From Chamaea fasciata (Eukaryota; Chordata; Aves; Passeriformes; Sylviidae), in contig JARCOQ010000007.1 in assembly GCA_029207755.1 (NCBI GenBank), forward strand, positions 496,001 to 560,000: a stretch of DNA of 64,000 bases, in the 5' to 3' direction. Every line of letters begins with the position of its first letter. The first letter of the stretch is position 1. A program made the translations under genes and the position numbers. The notes beneath the pieces were generated by a model, which saw only the letters and a list, made by a program, of their open reading frames with translations, made no database searches and was not told where the DNA came from. Shown in pieces: positions 45,129 through 60,100 of this stretch.

Positions 45129-48100
45129 GTGAGTGCCGCCTGTGCGGGCCCTGGGAGGGGCGGGGGCGCCGGGTCCCTCACCTCAAAAGGCCACGCAAGG
45201 ACTTGCACTCGCTTCCTTCAGGGTGGCCTTTGGGTGGCTGTCGCTTTGTTTTCTCGCCTGGCCTGGCTGCCAGCAGGCACGGGGAGCAAACAAGGCGTAC
45301 CGCACCGCGGGGAGGGGCGCGGGGGGGGCGCATTTTGGGTGCCGGGGTTTACATCCCTCTCCGGGGCAGCTTGTGGTGGCTGGCTCGGGACAAGGTGCCT
45401 CCCGGGAGGCAGATAACAAACAGAAATGCCGGCAGTGCTGGATGCTGCCCGTGCTGGTGAGGGCTTCAGCTGCAGCGGGCAAGGAAGAGGATATCTCTTA
45501 AAAAGAGCGGATACATTTGCTTACGCAGAAGAGCGCTAGCACGGGCCGCTCCTGTCCCCCTTCCCTCCCCCACCTCCTGCCTGTCACACTTTACCAACGC
45601 TGCTGTCTCCGAGGTCTCGCTGCAGAAGCGGGCGACCGTACAAGTGTGTGGGAAAACACTGCACGCAGAGACAGTCTGGAGCGAGGTGTCCCTCCAGCCC
45701 CCAAGGAGCTGCGTAGCCAGTGTGTGTGCCACTTAGGAGAGGGGCTGTGACACAACGGGATGTCGTCATTTAACTGAAGCCTGACGCCGGCAGCTTTCCA
45801 TTTTCTCCTTTTGTGCCATTTCAGTTTGCAGTAGAACGAGGCCTGTCGTTCTGTGGCTATACCCTGCTCTTAGGGAGGCCTTGGTTCGGCTGATTGCTGA
45901 TTCAAAGCCATCGCACGTTTGTTCTGCCAAAGCCATTTATAACTCCCTGTCGCGGTGACATACGGGCGCCTTGGCTCCCCGGAAGAGCTTTACTCTGGGG
46001 AGGGCATGGCGGAGCCACTTTCCATCCTGAGCATCAGCTCCAGCCCGGGCTGGGGCAGCGGATTCGCTCCAGAAATGGAGGAGAGGGCACGGCCCCCTGT
46101 TCCCGGCTGGCTCGGGGCAGCAGCTGACGAGCAAACGCTGACTGGGCTGAAGTGTACAATGGGTGAGCCCCTGGGAGCCGAGCGTGGGCTGCACACGCTG
46201 CCCGGCGCCTCGGCCGTGGGGCCCGGCGACCTCCTCTCGCCCACAGCTCCCAGCGTTTGCTGAAACGGGTTGTGCAGAGAGAAACACCTTCATGGCTTCG
46301 TTAAAGGGGAGGAGAAGCGCTGAACACCAGTGAACTTCCCTTCCAGTGACTTGTTTCCAGCTGGAAATGGAAGGACCCCCTCCCCCCAGCACCAGCCCTC
46401 TTGCAGCGTAGACAGAATGCTGACAAATGGGCAGAGGGACAACAGCCTGACAGGCCTTTTCCATTCTTTGCTTTGAAAAGAGAAGAGCACAAATACAACC
46501 TCTGCAGGAATTTTTAAATTTTTCTCAAGCCGGCAGCTCTGCCAGTTCTCCTTCAAAAGAATCTGAAGATGAAAGGGGTGTGTTTGAGGGCATGCACCAC
46601 TTTGATCCCACCCTCAGCAGCCAACACCCCAGAGCTCGGTAAACAGTGAACCTGCCAATTTAGTGCTCCCAGAACAGCTTCTGTTCAGGTAAACACTGAA
46701 TTTGGCTTTAATCAGCCTTGCAAAATGCCCATGGAACTGTATCCACCCACAAAGGCAATCTGCTCACCTGTCACATACCCGATGATGGATGGCAAAGGAA
46801 AAGCCATTTGTTTTCCCACAGATCTTGACAAAATCCCATTGTCCGGCAGAAGAATGTGTGGAGGTGGTTTAAATGTTCCTGTTGTCCCACCTGGAAACAG
46901 ATGGGTGCCTCTGTCCCTGTGTCCTGGCCGAGCAGCCCTTGGCAGGTGCTGTTAGATCAGATACCCCTCACTGGGGACACCAGTGGAGATGGGCTGGCGC
47001 AGGAGCTGCCACGAGCAGGTTCTGCTGCCTTTCCCTCACTGTCTGACACCCAGCACACCTCCTCCCTGCCTGAGAACCCACAAAGGTGAGGGTCACGTAC
47101 TGCATACAGATAAGCAGGGTGTTAACTCTGAATCCCACTGACAGCCATCAAAGTGGGGCAGAAGTGCTTTGCTCAAACTACCTCATTGCTGAACAAAAAT
47201 TGTAAGAAATGAAAAGGTCAATTCTGTCAGGAAAAAGTCAGGGAGAAGTTGTGGGGAAAGACTTTCACTTCCCACCCTGTGGAGACAGAAGGAGCAGGTT
47301 TCATCCTTTGGTGTGATGACTGACAAGAGCTTTGCTCCCTCTGTTTCCAGGATGCTGCTGTGGATGATGCTGTGTTAAGGAAGAAAGAGCAGAAAGATGT
47401 TGAACTTGATAAGAAAATCTTGGCTTTGCGGAAAAAGAACGAAGCACTGATACGAAGGTACCAGGTGAGTCTGCAGGTCCTTACCGTGACCAGCTCTGAT
47501 TTGGGGTCCTCAACTCACAGTACAAAGAAGATTGTCAGCACAGTCAGATATAGATACCATGTTTATACTGGAAACGCTTGGAGGAGGTGGGCAGAGCTCT
47601 GCCTTTAGCTGAGCCTTTAGCTTAGCCTTTAACTACAATTCTCTAGTTGGTTTGGAGAACAGACACTGACACTTGCCCCACTGCTGCAGCATCTCCTTGC
47701 CCAATGCTGCCTTCCTCTGTCTGCATCCCATAACTGGGACACAAGTTGGTCCACTCCCCCTTAGGGGTAGAGGTGGGTCCAGTTAGCAGAACTAAACGGG
47801 AAAATTAACAACATCCAGGTACAAGCTTGTGATCAGGGGAGATATCTGTGTTTCAGGAAATAGAAGAAGACAAAAAGCGAGCGGAACAGGAAGGAATGGC
47901 TGTTACCTCCAGGAGGCCCAAGCAGGACGGACTCACTATTACCATCACCAAAGCTCACAATGTAAGTGGTGCCTCTCCTTCACCACGGGCCAGCTCTCAC
48001 TCCAGTCCTGCTGCTGCAAAGTGGCATTTCTGAGAAAGACCATCGCAGCAAAGTTCTTTGAGGCACAGGAAATAGCTCCTAAGCCCTGAAAAGTGTGGGT

Positions 48101-51100
48101 GAATCCTGCAGAGGTGTGTGATCAGAGTGATTTTAGGTGCTGCACATACGTTTCCAGCCATGCCCAGCTACCTCTACTCATGAAGAGAGATAACTGGCAG
48201 ATCACTGGGTGTGTGTACAGGCACAATCAGCCCTGGACAGGTCCCAGGTGTCAGCATCACTGCAAATATGTAGGCAGAGGGTATCAGGGGTGTGTGTGTG
48301 TGTGTGTGTCACTGGAGGCATCAGGAATGCCTCTGAAAGTGCCATAAGCTGGGAAAACTTACGGTCTCCTTAGGCTTTGGGAGTGAGCAAAGCAAGTGGC
48401 CCTGGGCCAGAGTCTGTGAGTCCCAGGTTTCCTTCCGAACTGGACCCAATCTGATAAGCTCTGTCCACCCATCCTGGCAGCATGGGGCTTGGGAAGCCAG
48501 TCCTGCCTTAACCCCTTGGTGAACTTATCTGCCAGAGCTCCTGCAGAGCCTGCTGAGCCAGGCCACCCTGCTTTCAGCACCGCGGGTTGTTGGATCCAGG
48601 CCAGTGCACTACTGGCTTCCCACCCTGGCCACGGCCCTCGCCTCTCTCGGGGTGCACTGCTGCACACATTTTTCTCTCATACAGGACCTGAAAGATGCAA
48701 TTACCCAGACTGAACACTATGGACAAGATAGCCCAACTCTCTCGATGGTGAGCACCACCCTCAGCCATCCACTTGGCTTCCAAGGCCACCTCCCGCAGGA
48801 CTTAGGCTTTCCCAAGCTAACTCAGTGTGCTGCAGAAAGAGATGAGGATGACATTTCTTTCCCATAACTCTGGCATTTTAGTCTGAAATGTCAGATTTGT
48901 AAGTGCAAAGGATTTTTCAGCCTTGCTGTCTTTGTGAGCTTTGCTGCTGAGCAGACAACAAGCCCCTTGTTCCCCAGGAATGTCACGGCAGTGTGCCGGG
49001 CACAGGGAACTTCCTGGGGGCAAGGGCTGTCTGTTCTGTAGCTGCCTCCCCGCTTGTGTGCAGGTGTGTTTGGGGAAGGGAATCACATCCCGGAGTCAGG
49101 GACCTGGATTTGCTAATGGAAGTGGTTTGTTTTCCAGGACAAAAGGGTGGTGAGTGAGAAATGGGGAAGCCCCTGTCCTACAAGCCCTGGGTTCGGCATT
49201 GGCAGTGAGGAAGAGGAGGAGGAGGAGGAAGCAGATCATATGTTCACATTCAGGATGGGGAAGAGGATGCAGCTGGCAGTTACCATGGACAACAAAGCAA
49301 AGGTGAGTAGGGGAGAGGATTGCTCTTCCACTGCAGCCTCTTGACTTACAAAGAGGCTTCTGTTCTGCCTCTCACTTGAGCTTGCTGTCCAGTGTGCCAC
49401 ATCCAAAGGGAATAGTTCTCTTACTGTTTGTTCCCTCTCATTTCACAGTTCTTCAGCATAACCTCAGAGCTACCACATGCTTCCCTCTCTGTATCTGATT
49501 CCCAGGAATCAGCCCTCAGGCCTTGCTAACCCCCTCAACAACACCCTCCACCCGGCCATGTTTGGCAGTTCCCTTCCTGAGGGATCAGTCACTTTATTGC
49601 CCTCCTGGGCCGCTCTGGTGTTAAACTCTGTTGCTGTGCCTGGAAAGAGGGGCTTGCTCAGAGGCACTGGTGTGACTGAATGAGGCACCACCATCCTTCC
49701 TGTGACCACTGCAAGGTCCCAGCACCTGAGCTCTTCAGCTGTGCAGAAAACCACCCACATCCAATTCTCAACAACATAAATCATAGTCAAGCCAGCTGAA
49801 AAGCTGCACCAACTGGAAAGAAGTCCAGGGGTTTCCTTTGTTCCCCTGTTCTTTTTCCTGGCACACCTCGCATGAGTATTTTTAACACTGCCTCTACAGT
49901 CTAAGGTATGCCTCAGACATGGGTGTCTCTGGAAGGGGAGTGGTGTACTTCTGACTAAGCTAGAGAGCTGGTGCCAGAGTCCCAGATCTCTTGTCAGGCA
50001 GGGAATGACCCAGGACAAGCCCTTTGTGGGAGGGAGGAGTTGCCTCTGCAAGGCACTGTGGCTGTGACCCTGCTCTCTGTCCCTGTTGGCTCCGCATGGG
50101 TGCTCTCCTCATATGACATCTCTCACTCTGGGAGCTGCGGCACCAAGGACCAGGATTTCCCAGTGTGGGACGAGCAGGCTGGGAGATCCCCCAGACTGTT
50201 AAAATAGGACACAAGGAAAGAAGACACATGTCAGCAGACACATTGAGCAGAATGCGCCTTCAGGTGAGGCAGCTTAGCCAGTAGCAAAATGGGGAAGGAA
50301 GGAAGGAAGGAGGGAAGAAGGAAAGGAAGGAGTGGTACAGGGAGGGAGGGCAAAGGATATTACACAGAAAATGTGGTGGCCTCCCAGCCTGGATGTGTCT
50401 AGCTACCACAGCTCTGTTAAATAGCTGTTTCCTGTATTTCCTCTGTGTCTTCCTTGCCATTTGCTCAGTAAATGCAGGGTTTAAAGGCTTTGCCAACACA
50501 CCAGCCTTCACACCGTGCCTTTTAACAGCCAGTGGCCCAGGGATGATGTCACCTCCCTGTAATCCAGTGATGCTCTTTGAGGCTTCCGTTATGCTCGGGG
50601 TGTTTGGCCATGAGGCTCTTTGTCTCGGGTCTCATGAGGGACTTTCTCAGACAGCAAGTGATGAAGTCACCTTCAAATATCCTCCCATTGCCGGACTTCC
50701 CTGGCAAGAGGTGTCTGTGACCCTGTAATGTGTCTGAAGGATGAGCCATCAACACCTGAACACTGAAGAGCTCTAGGGAATAGCTGCTGACTTAAGATGA
50801 ATAAATGTTTGATGTACAACTTGTGGATTAATAGCTTGCAGTTACCTTCTAAAATATCTCTGGGCTTACTTTTTTAATTAAAAAAAAATATGTTAACTAG
50901 AATGCCAAACACCTCGTACCAGTGCTCTGGGTAGGGTAGAGCCAGGCCAGTCTCCAGTTCAGGCTCTACCCTCAGCAGTACAGCCTAGAATTACTGAATC
51001 CAAAAGCAGAGCTAGAAATCCCCAAGGGAATATGCAACAAGGTTCCCACCACGTCTGTTCATCTGGGGCTGACAGGACAGGCAGAGCAGGGACCACTCCT

Positions 51101-54100
51101 CTCCCCTGCATCAGGCTGACTCAAGAACTGTCTCTGCTGAGACAGCAAAATCACACAGATGTGAAAGATGGATAAACAAGAGACTGAGGTTCTGCTGCTG
51201 GAAATACTCCAGTGTCTCCTAAAACATTTATCATGTGCTAGGAAGCTCGATGACTGAGAAGCCATAAAAAAGGTCATGCTGACAGAGGCTGTGCACAGCA
51301 AGGCTCCCTCCACGCTCACATCTGCACTCCTGGCAGAGCCGAGGGAAAATGAGGTTCATGTGAGGCTTCTTGGTTTCACATGTCATGGCAAAGGCCCTGA
51401 TTGCAAGTCTTCCCTAAAAATCAGAGGCCTGGGTGTGCTTTTTGGTTCTAAAAACAATTTCGTAGCAACAAAGAATTCTCAAGTTTCACTGAAGTTTCCT
51501 TGGAGGTTTTGAGTACCTTTTCAATCAAGACTCCAGAAAATGGGAAAGCCCAAGGTGGAGAACAGAGTAAAATGCACCATCCTTTAGAGAGGGAAGCTGC
51601 TGAGGTTCCTTCATCCCTGGTGAAGTTGAGCAGACTTCATATGAATGAAGAGAAAAGAAAAAGATCAGAGATGACGATAGAGATGACTTACTAAGTCTCT
51701 TGTTTCCTTGTAAGGCAAAAATAAAAAGGCACATGACTGGCCTGGAAGATGATACTTTTAAATAAGAAAAAGCATGTCTTTCTGTACAAAAGTTGTGCTC
51801 ATTTTGTGGAATTGATGGCTGAGGGCACTGGCAGGACATCAGCCAGCAACAAAGATCATTAACAAAATAAGAACCAGATGTAAATCCATGTAGTGAAGTC
51901 ATGACACTGATACAGACAGCTGTAAATAATATCTGAGAGGGATAAACTGCCCTTGCTCAAGGAGTTTATATATCAGTTTTCTTAAGTATTCCACTGCTGA
52001 ATAAATAATTCCAGAAATACGAGCACACAATGACTATGAAATGATGAATTATCAAGTGCTAATACACTTCAGGGGAGTAACTGCTGTGTGGACAAGGTTG
52101 GAGAGAAAGAACCCCACAGTTCCTCTTCTCTTCCACCTTCTAGGCTTATGCTCCAAGGTAGCCTCCCATTTTATTGGGATGTGTTGTGTGGGGAGGGACC
52201 AACCTTACATTTGTTTCAAGGACACAGACACAAGCTTAAAACAAAACCATCCCTCAGCGCTCGTGCTGCCGATGATCCGAGCAGGGGAAATCCCCCCATG
52301 CCAATGTTGTGCTCAGCTGAACACACCTCTGTAATATGACAGATCCCTTAGAGCGGGGTGGCAGCTTTGTAAGCCAAGGGAGCTGGCTGTTAGGCTCGTT
52401 TTCTGTTCTGCCAGCCCAAAATCCTTCGCAGCCTGGGATGGCCACTCTCCTAGGGTGTCCTTAACTCAGCCTGTGCCTTGCAGGGCAAGAGGATCGTCAG
52501 TGAGAAACGCGCTGAGAGCTTCCCTGGCCCGGGCCGAGTGCCAGACCTGAGCGAGGAGGAGATGGACCACTTGGTGGCTTTCCGACGGGGAAGGAGGATG
52601 CAGATTGCCATCACCATGGATAACAAGGAAAAGGTAAGTACAGTGCTGGTGATTGGCCTGTAACCGTCCGTGGCATCCACTTCTGCCGGCATGAGGAGGG
52701 CCCAGCCACAGGCCGTTGGGGGACACTGTATGTTAATACTGCAGCTTATCGCCATAGCTCTGCCTTCCATCCCTGCGAAAGAAGAAAGCCACAATATTTT
52801 CCCTCCCTTGTGATCCTAGCTAAAAGCTAAAACACACTGGGGTCATAAACCTGTGATGCTGCTTTGGAAGGATTGATGAAAGCACTGCCAGATATGGGGC
52901 ATGAATCTCACCTCCTCTCTTCGCAGCTTCTCTTTGGAGCCACACAGCAGACTGGGACAGGAGCAGTGGCCTCCTGCCTCACTGCACGACTTAAACGTTA
53001 ACAGAGCTGGGCAGTATCTGCTTCTGAACCACATCCTGCTGTGCCCGGCCATCACCTGCTGAGTGAGCTGGCCAAGCTTTGTTAATCTTTGAAACATATT
53101 TCAAATAGTTCTTTACAAATACCTTTCTCTTTACACACGCAGAGGCATGTGCTGTTTTCCTCTTTGGGAGTTTTCACAGATAAGGAAGAATGCTTGCAGC
53201 AAACAGGGGCAGCAAATCTGTGTAGGAAAGCAACACTTGGAGTAGCTACCAAACACACCCAAGAATGCTGGGAGACATCTGCAGCCCCTCTCTGAAATAG
53301 TGCCAACCATTTGCTGCTACTACCCATGCTCATCTTCAGCTCCTCCACCTCCTCCCCAGGCCTTACCTAGGCTCCAAGAACACTGGTGTTCCTTTCTCGT
53401 GGCTGCCAAGCAGTGTTTTGGACACCACAAACAATCAGCTGCCTGACTGAGCCCCTGGTAACCCCAAAAGTTCCCAGGACAGACATCATTGCTTCAGTCC
53501 AGGCAACACCAACACTCCTGGATGTAATGGGATTGACCTGACTGTGCTGTTCCTGCCCTTGAGGTTGTCAAATGTACTTCTGTAATGTGCTGGGCAAGTG
53601 TCTTCTGCTGTCTGCTGGGCCTGTTCAAACACTTGTCTCTGAGGTCACAAGGCTGGGGCTGTGCTAAGAGAGAGCAGCAGCAGGAGCGCCTGGATGTTGG
53701 CTTTAGGTCCTGTGCCCTCTTCTAAGTGTATGGACTGCCCTGGAAGGTCATCTCTCGTCTGGTTTCATTATGGAATATGAAATTTGAGGCTGAGCATCCG
53801 TATATGTGTTTTTGGCAATGCCTTGCTCACACTGGCCTCAAAGCATCTGGATTCAGAGTGTGTATGAGGGCAGGCCTAAGGCTGCACTGGCCAAAGCCGT
53901 AGAATCATTGACGCTTAGAATCCCAGAGTGGTTCAGCCTTGTTCCCTGACAGCTCCATTTGCTGCTCCTGCATCAGGGGAAGTAGTGAATAGATCATTCC
54001 CTGGTCATTTCCCAAAGCCCAAATGATTTTATGGACCTGTTTCACATCTCCCTTCAGCTATCTCACGTAACTTCAGAGATTGCCCCTATTTAGACTTGTC

Positions 54101-57100
54101 TGCTGAGGACTGTTCTTTATTTCTCATCATTCTCATTGTCCCAGTTTGTGCTTTTGTTATTTTTTCAGTACAAGCAGACCAGAACTGCACATGGTATTCC
54201 AGCTGTGGGCTCTCCAGGATGTACTCAGTGACATAACAATGTTCTGGCTTGTTCTCTATTCTTCTCCCAGCAAGTTTGCATTTTCTTTGCCTTTTTTTTT
54301 TTTTTCCCCCCTAAATAATTGAGCTAACATTTTCAGAGAACTAGTCACAGTAACACCAAAATTTCATTTCTGACTGTTAATCATAGTTCAGGACTCATTA
54401 CTCTGTGCGTGTATACAAGAAGGGACATTTTTCTCTGCGTGAGTTATTTTGTATAACTGATATTGAATTTCAGCTGTAATTTTATGATGCAGGCATTCAA
54501 TGTCAAGAGATCTTTTGCAGCTCTTTCCGGGCAAATTGCATTCTTTGCCCTGGATGATTTAGTATCATCAGCAAACTGTCATCCCTCTCTTCAGCTCCTT
54601 TTCCAGACCATTTATGAGCATGTTGAGCAGCACATGTTCCAGTGGCACACTCCTGCTAATCTTCTGCCATGGAAACCACCGTTTCCTCGCCACTTTTTCT
54701 TTTCTGTCCTTTAATCAGTTATTAAAAAAACCCCTTCATTTTCATCCCCAAATCGATCAGCTGCTGGAGAGCCTGCTGGGGTGTCAGTGGTGTCGGCTGG
54801 GTAGCTGTGTTAGGACCTGAGCTGGGAGCCCTGGTTCAAGGATTAACTTTCAGTCACTCATTAACCCCAGCGTGGTTCATCCTTTGGGCCTTTTTACCTC
54901 GTGCCCCAACTGGTTCCCTGCTCTTCTGGGGCTCCCACAAAGGCCTAGGAGAAAGAATCACATCCATCACTCCCCCTCCAGTAGCCTGGCCACTGTCAAA
55001 TTTGCTTCCTCCTCTGTGCGCTTGCCAGATTTATCCTATTAAAGTATTTGATGGGTCTCCTCATTACCACACATTTTCTCTATTTTTATTCACGATGAAA
55101 TTCAATAAAGAAAAAACAAACAAAAAACAAAAACCCAAAGAAGGAAACAACTCCCATTCTTGCTGCCCATGGTGCTTCTGGCTAACCCCGTGCTGTCAGT
55201 CCCAGACTGCAGCACATCTGGGGAAGGAGCTGCCAAAGAGGAAATGCAAGGGAAAAAAGATGCTTTCGTGGTCTCCTTTTCTGACACAGTGCTGGTGCCA
55301 TAAGTGGAAAGACTCTTTCACTCTCTGTTAGCCCATAGGGCTGAAGAGACCAAATTATCCTGTCTCCTTGCAGAGCTCATCCCTCTACTGGTGCAGCTTC
55401 ACAACCTCCAGGGCTGCTGCTGGCTTGGAAGTGCCACATCTGGGACCCATCTCTGCCTGGCTGCCCCTAAACCTGCCTCAGGGCTCTCCTGCCTGTAGGG
55501 CTGGAGACAGTCCTTGATTTTTAGCCCTAAGAAGCCACTCCATGCTTTGGCAGTGTCTCAGGCTCATTAGTACATTAGAGCTGGGAGCCAGCAGCCCAGG
55601 ACCAGTGGAGCACAATGGTTAATTAACAGGTTACAAATCATCTTTTAAATGGGCAGTTGATAGAGCTTCAGGGCTTTTAAATTGTCCTTTTATTAACAGA
55701 GTTTCCCAGGATGGTGTATCAGAAATGACTGTAATCAAGAGATACAAAAGCTGCTTTCAGGGACTAACACAGAGGAATTGGACTTGGTGCTTGCCGAGGA
55801 GAGGAACCAAACCTGTGGCAGGAGAAACACTTGCTTTTACATTGCAGATGGGAGGGGAAAATAGGCAGAGAGGGTGGCTGAAAAGTCTTCAGCTCCCTTC
55901 AGGCAGCACAATTAAGGAGGCAGATTTTTCAAAAGAGTTATAAAAAAAATCCTCTCATGTACCAGTTTCAAAAATCCTGCCCAGTGGGGAATCTGAGCAC
56001 TAGAAAAACAGCTTTAAGCTCCTACAAAAATCTCCTCATTTCTTCAAGAAGAAATGCCAGTTGTGGTGCTGACACGTGCCTGGAGAAGTGGGTACCAAAA
56101 GGTTTGTTTAACTCATCTGATAGTCCTTATTTTTAAGAAAGAAGGCATTGAACTAGCCCAGAGATGTGGAAGCCTGTCAAAGCTTCTGGAGAGCTGCTAG
56201 TACAAACCAGTGCTTGACTGGATAATGGCATCACTATTGTCACCACTGCACAATGGCATTAGCTGGAAATATGTGTGCCAGGGAGTCAGAAAGACCCAGT
56301 GGCAGAAGGCATTTGGGATCCCAGGGCTGGTTCTGAGCAGGCTCTGCCCCACCCTGTGCCCCACCCTGCGCCATTCTGGACTGAGAAACTGAGAAATCTT
56401 GGCAGAAACCTCAGGATAAACAATCATAATCTTCCTTGACTGTTTCAGGCTTTTGTGTCCTCCTCGCGCTCTGCAGGAACAGTTACACCAGCAATGATAA
56501 TGTCCACGTCCTTTTTCTTAATTTCGGGGGCAGAGAGGAAGAAGGAAAAGAAAAAAACATGTTTTGTCCCTCTTGGCCTGGGTGTGTGGTTGCAGGAACA
56601 CCAGCTCTGAGGCAGCAGGACAACGGGAATTCTTCTACTGAGCCAGTGCAAGAGCCAAGCTGACTGTTCTCTGCACAGCTCTGACCTGCTGTCCTGGTAC
56701 AAAAGAACTGCATTTTTGTGGTCTTCTCCATTTTCCACAATGCTGTCTGAGAAGCAAAAATAGAAGCAGACTGAGGCAAAAGGCAGCTGGCTTGCAGTGA
56801 GGGTGTAAAAGGATGGAGGGTTGTGCAGTGTCTCTGTGACCCAGGTTTGCGGTGGGTACTGAGGAGTGAGCATTCCAAATGGGACAGCCACTAGGATGCA
56901 GAACTCCAGGAGAGCAAAGTTTCCAGATTTCTGCTGTTTAATCTCTCTGTAAATGCTCAGTTTGGGACTGCAGAGACTCATTCATCTCTCACTACAGGGT
57001 TCTTCAAACAGGGCTGCCAGAGCAGGTGACTTTGAGTCCAGAGGAAACATTTTTTTGGTTGTACAAGTTTTCACTTATACAACATTTTGAAATAAATCCC

Positions 57101-60100
57101 CAGTGTCATCTTTCACCATATCCCCTTTTGCAACAGGCAGGATATGGTGAGGGTGAGCTTCTCTGAGCACAGACCCCTCTGCATTTTTCCCAAATCTTTG
57201 CTGAGAAATCCCAGGACAATATAGCTAACACTTTCCTTGTTATTTCCAAGGATCAGTCTGTACTGGAGCTGCCAGTCAGACCAGTGAAGCTGTCACGCAC
57301 CAAGTGCAATGACAGTCCATGAACAGTATGGCCACACTTCCCACCTCCCTCAGACCTAGCATGTGTGGGCAGTCCCCCCAAAAATGTGTCCCCAGCTCAT
57401 TGCCTGCATGATTCCACGGAGTACATGAGAACAAGCTGCAGCAGCATGAGTTGCCTTAGGAGATTGGGCAGAGCTGCAGGTATCAAGACTGGTATCCCGA
57501 GTTTCCCTGCAAAACTAAAGCTGTGTCTGGTGAATGCACAGAATAAAAGTCCTGTTTCCAGCCTGGGCTGGACCTCGCCACGCTGCCGCTTTCTGGAAGG
57601 GCTGAGCTGGCAGTTCGTGCTGCCACGTTCCTCTTTGTGTTTCAGTTCTGCTTGGCACTGCAAAATGGCAGCAGGACAAGCTCAGCCCCCCACAGCCCCA
57701 GCCCTGTAGCTGTCCAACCAGGCAGGAAGCCTTTCCTAAAAGATCTTTATGCTCTGCAGACTGTTTCGTTAAGACCCGCTGCAATCCCACCCTGGCCTCT
57801 GACATGGCCCTGCCTCTATTATTCATCCCACGTGGGGACAGAGAACCCGTGGCTTGGCCGATGTTTGGTGTCTGTAGCTCACTTAGATGCTGATTGTCAC
57901 CTCCTGCCAGGCAGGGGAATATCTACACCACAGCAAAGCTTGCCAATCTGGTGGCAGCATGGGTAAACCCCGCGGGAGCAGCGTCCTGGTAGGATGCCAT
58001 GTTTGCCGGGGACTAAAATCACTCCTAGTTTGACCAGGGGTTGTAGCTGCATGTCAGACAGGCTCCCAGATCTTGTACAGTGGAATCCTAAAATGGCCCA
58101 AGTCTGTAAAAGTTCCTGAAACTTGGTCTGCCTTGGGAAGAATCAGGATCATGCAGGACACCACTCTGCTTCCAGCTTGGGAGAAGGAGGGACCTGTGGG
58201 AATGCTTTTCTCACGCACCCCTTGCTTTCTGACTTCTTTTTTTTCTACATCAGTTTGATTTGGGGCCCCAGAAACCATCCTTCCTCTTTTGCTGGTCTTT
58301 TCTGAGAAGTTCTTACATGTCCTGGTCGGCATAGGTTCAGGTCCTGATTCCGCTGCCAGGAATCCTTGCTTAATCCTCGAAATAATTCTCGTGTCCATTC
58401 CCTTGCAGGCAGAAGAGCGGAGAACAGCAGAGAAGAGGAGATCAGACAGTGACAGAGGCCCAGAAAGCGAGCACAGCCGGAAGGTGAGTGGGCCCAGGTC
58501 CCTTTGTGGGGACCCTTGTCTTGGAAGAGGAAACGGGTGGAATGTGCCTCCCCACCTAGTCCTAAAGGAAGATGACCTCTGGGGTCTCTTCAGAGCCAAA
58601 CCATCCTGTGGTTCTGTGAAGCAGCATTGTGTCCTGAGGTGGCTCCCACTGTTCATCGCTCTCACCATCCAAAACTTTGCAGAGCAGCTGACACACCTGG
58701 AGCAAGCAGCACTGGAAAGGTGACAGGGACCTGCCACCACACTTGTGGTGGCTCCTCAAGGCCTTCACACAGCCATAGGGGTGTTAGGAAGGGTAACACG
58801 CTCACCCCTGTGGCAGCACAGCTTTGGCTAGTTCCTCTCCCAAAACTGTTTCCTTGTGGATTGAAAAGCTCAGGCTGCATTAGCTACAGCTTCTCACTTC
58901 AGCAGGAGCTGAGTAGGATGGAGGTAAATTAAAGCACAGGCCTTCCCACTGACTGTTTAATGCAAAGCCTGGAGACATGCTGGCTCCCTCGAGCCTGCAG
59001 ATGCTTTAATTAATGGAGCACAAATAGAATAACCCCACCTCAGTGTGATTCATTAGGAGGACACAGATGGGCTCTTAGACACTAATTTCAGCTGAGCCCC
59101 TCAGAGCAGGAAGGGGGCCACAATAGCCTGTGGTCCAGCTAACCACAGCTACGTGTAATCGAGGTGAGGGACCGGCTCCTCCTGCTCCGTAGACCCCTAG
59201 CCACTTCTGCTTCTCCCCACAAAAGAGCACAGGCATCAGCCCCAGTCCTTCCCTCACTTTTGGCTTTATGGCTGCATCAGGATCCATCCTGGCAGGACCC
59301 ACCGTGCCTTGCCATGGGGCTGGAAGCAGTGGGGAGCATTCCCAGGCTGTGCCCCAGCCGAGGGACAGTGCTTGCCCTGGCTTTACCCTGCTGTGCCTTG
59401 TCTTTCTCTGGCCTTCATCTCCCCCTTCCTGGGGGCACGGTGTCAGGTCCCCAGCTCCTGCCAGCTGAGGAATGGAGGAGCAGTTGGTGACATCCCAGCT
59501 CTGGCCTACGCAGATGGGTCACCTTGGTAACAGGGCTTTCAGTCCCTTCCTCCTGCTGCTTCTCTTACCCGCAGTGCAAGGCTGAGGAGTTAATTCCTCT
59601 TTGGGGAAGGTGTGAGGGTGGCTGGCATGGAAGGACACGTGTATGAGGTGATGAATTACCCGCTGGTAATTAGCACCCCAGGACTCAGCTCTGCACTAAG
59701 CTATTCCCTACACACTGTTGCTTGACAACACACCACAGCCTGTCGGCTCCTGCTTCCACCTCATCCATTAACCTGACAGCTGGGCTACTTCCCCCCCACA
59801 TGCTCCGTCAGCTCTGAACTGTCTTTCCATTACGTTTTAAATTTTTGAGCAGTGTCAGCCCTTAACCAGTCTGTCATGAGGAGCAATAAACCAAGAGCCT
59901 GACAGCAGTGAAGGTAAAGAGCCCCTTTGCTCCGAGAGTGCTGCTGTCAGGCAGAGGGTTGGCTGCAGCTCTGTGACTGTGGGCTCCTGTGGGTGCCTGG
60001 TGGCCAGAGAGGGCTGGCTTCCTTCCCTGCCTTCTCACTGTGTGGAGGATTTCACAGGCATAACTTTGATTTATGTATCCCAAAGTCTTCAGGTTGGGGG

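Noticed and set aside
49509..50051. 180-codon minus-strand frame in CCDC9B intron 5
   Set aside because: No recognisable motifs, intronic and antisense; treated as chance.
58054..58740. 228-codon minus-strand frame
   Set aside because: Antisense across CCDC9B exon 7 and its flanks; no homology, and the plus-strand exon has proper splice sites.
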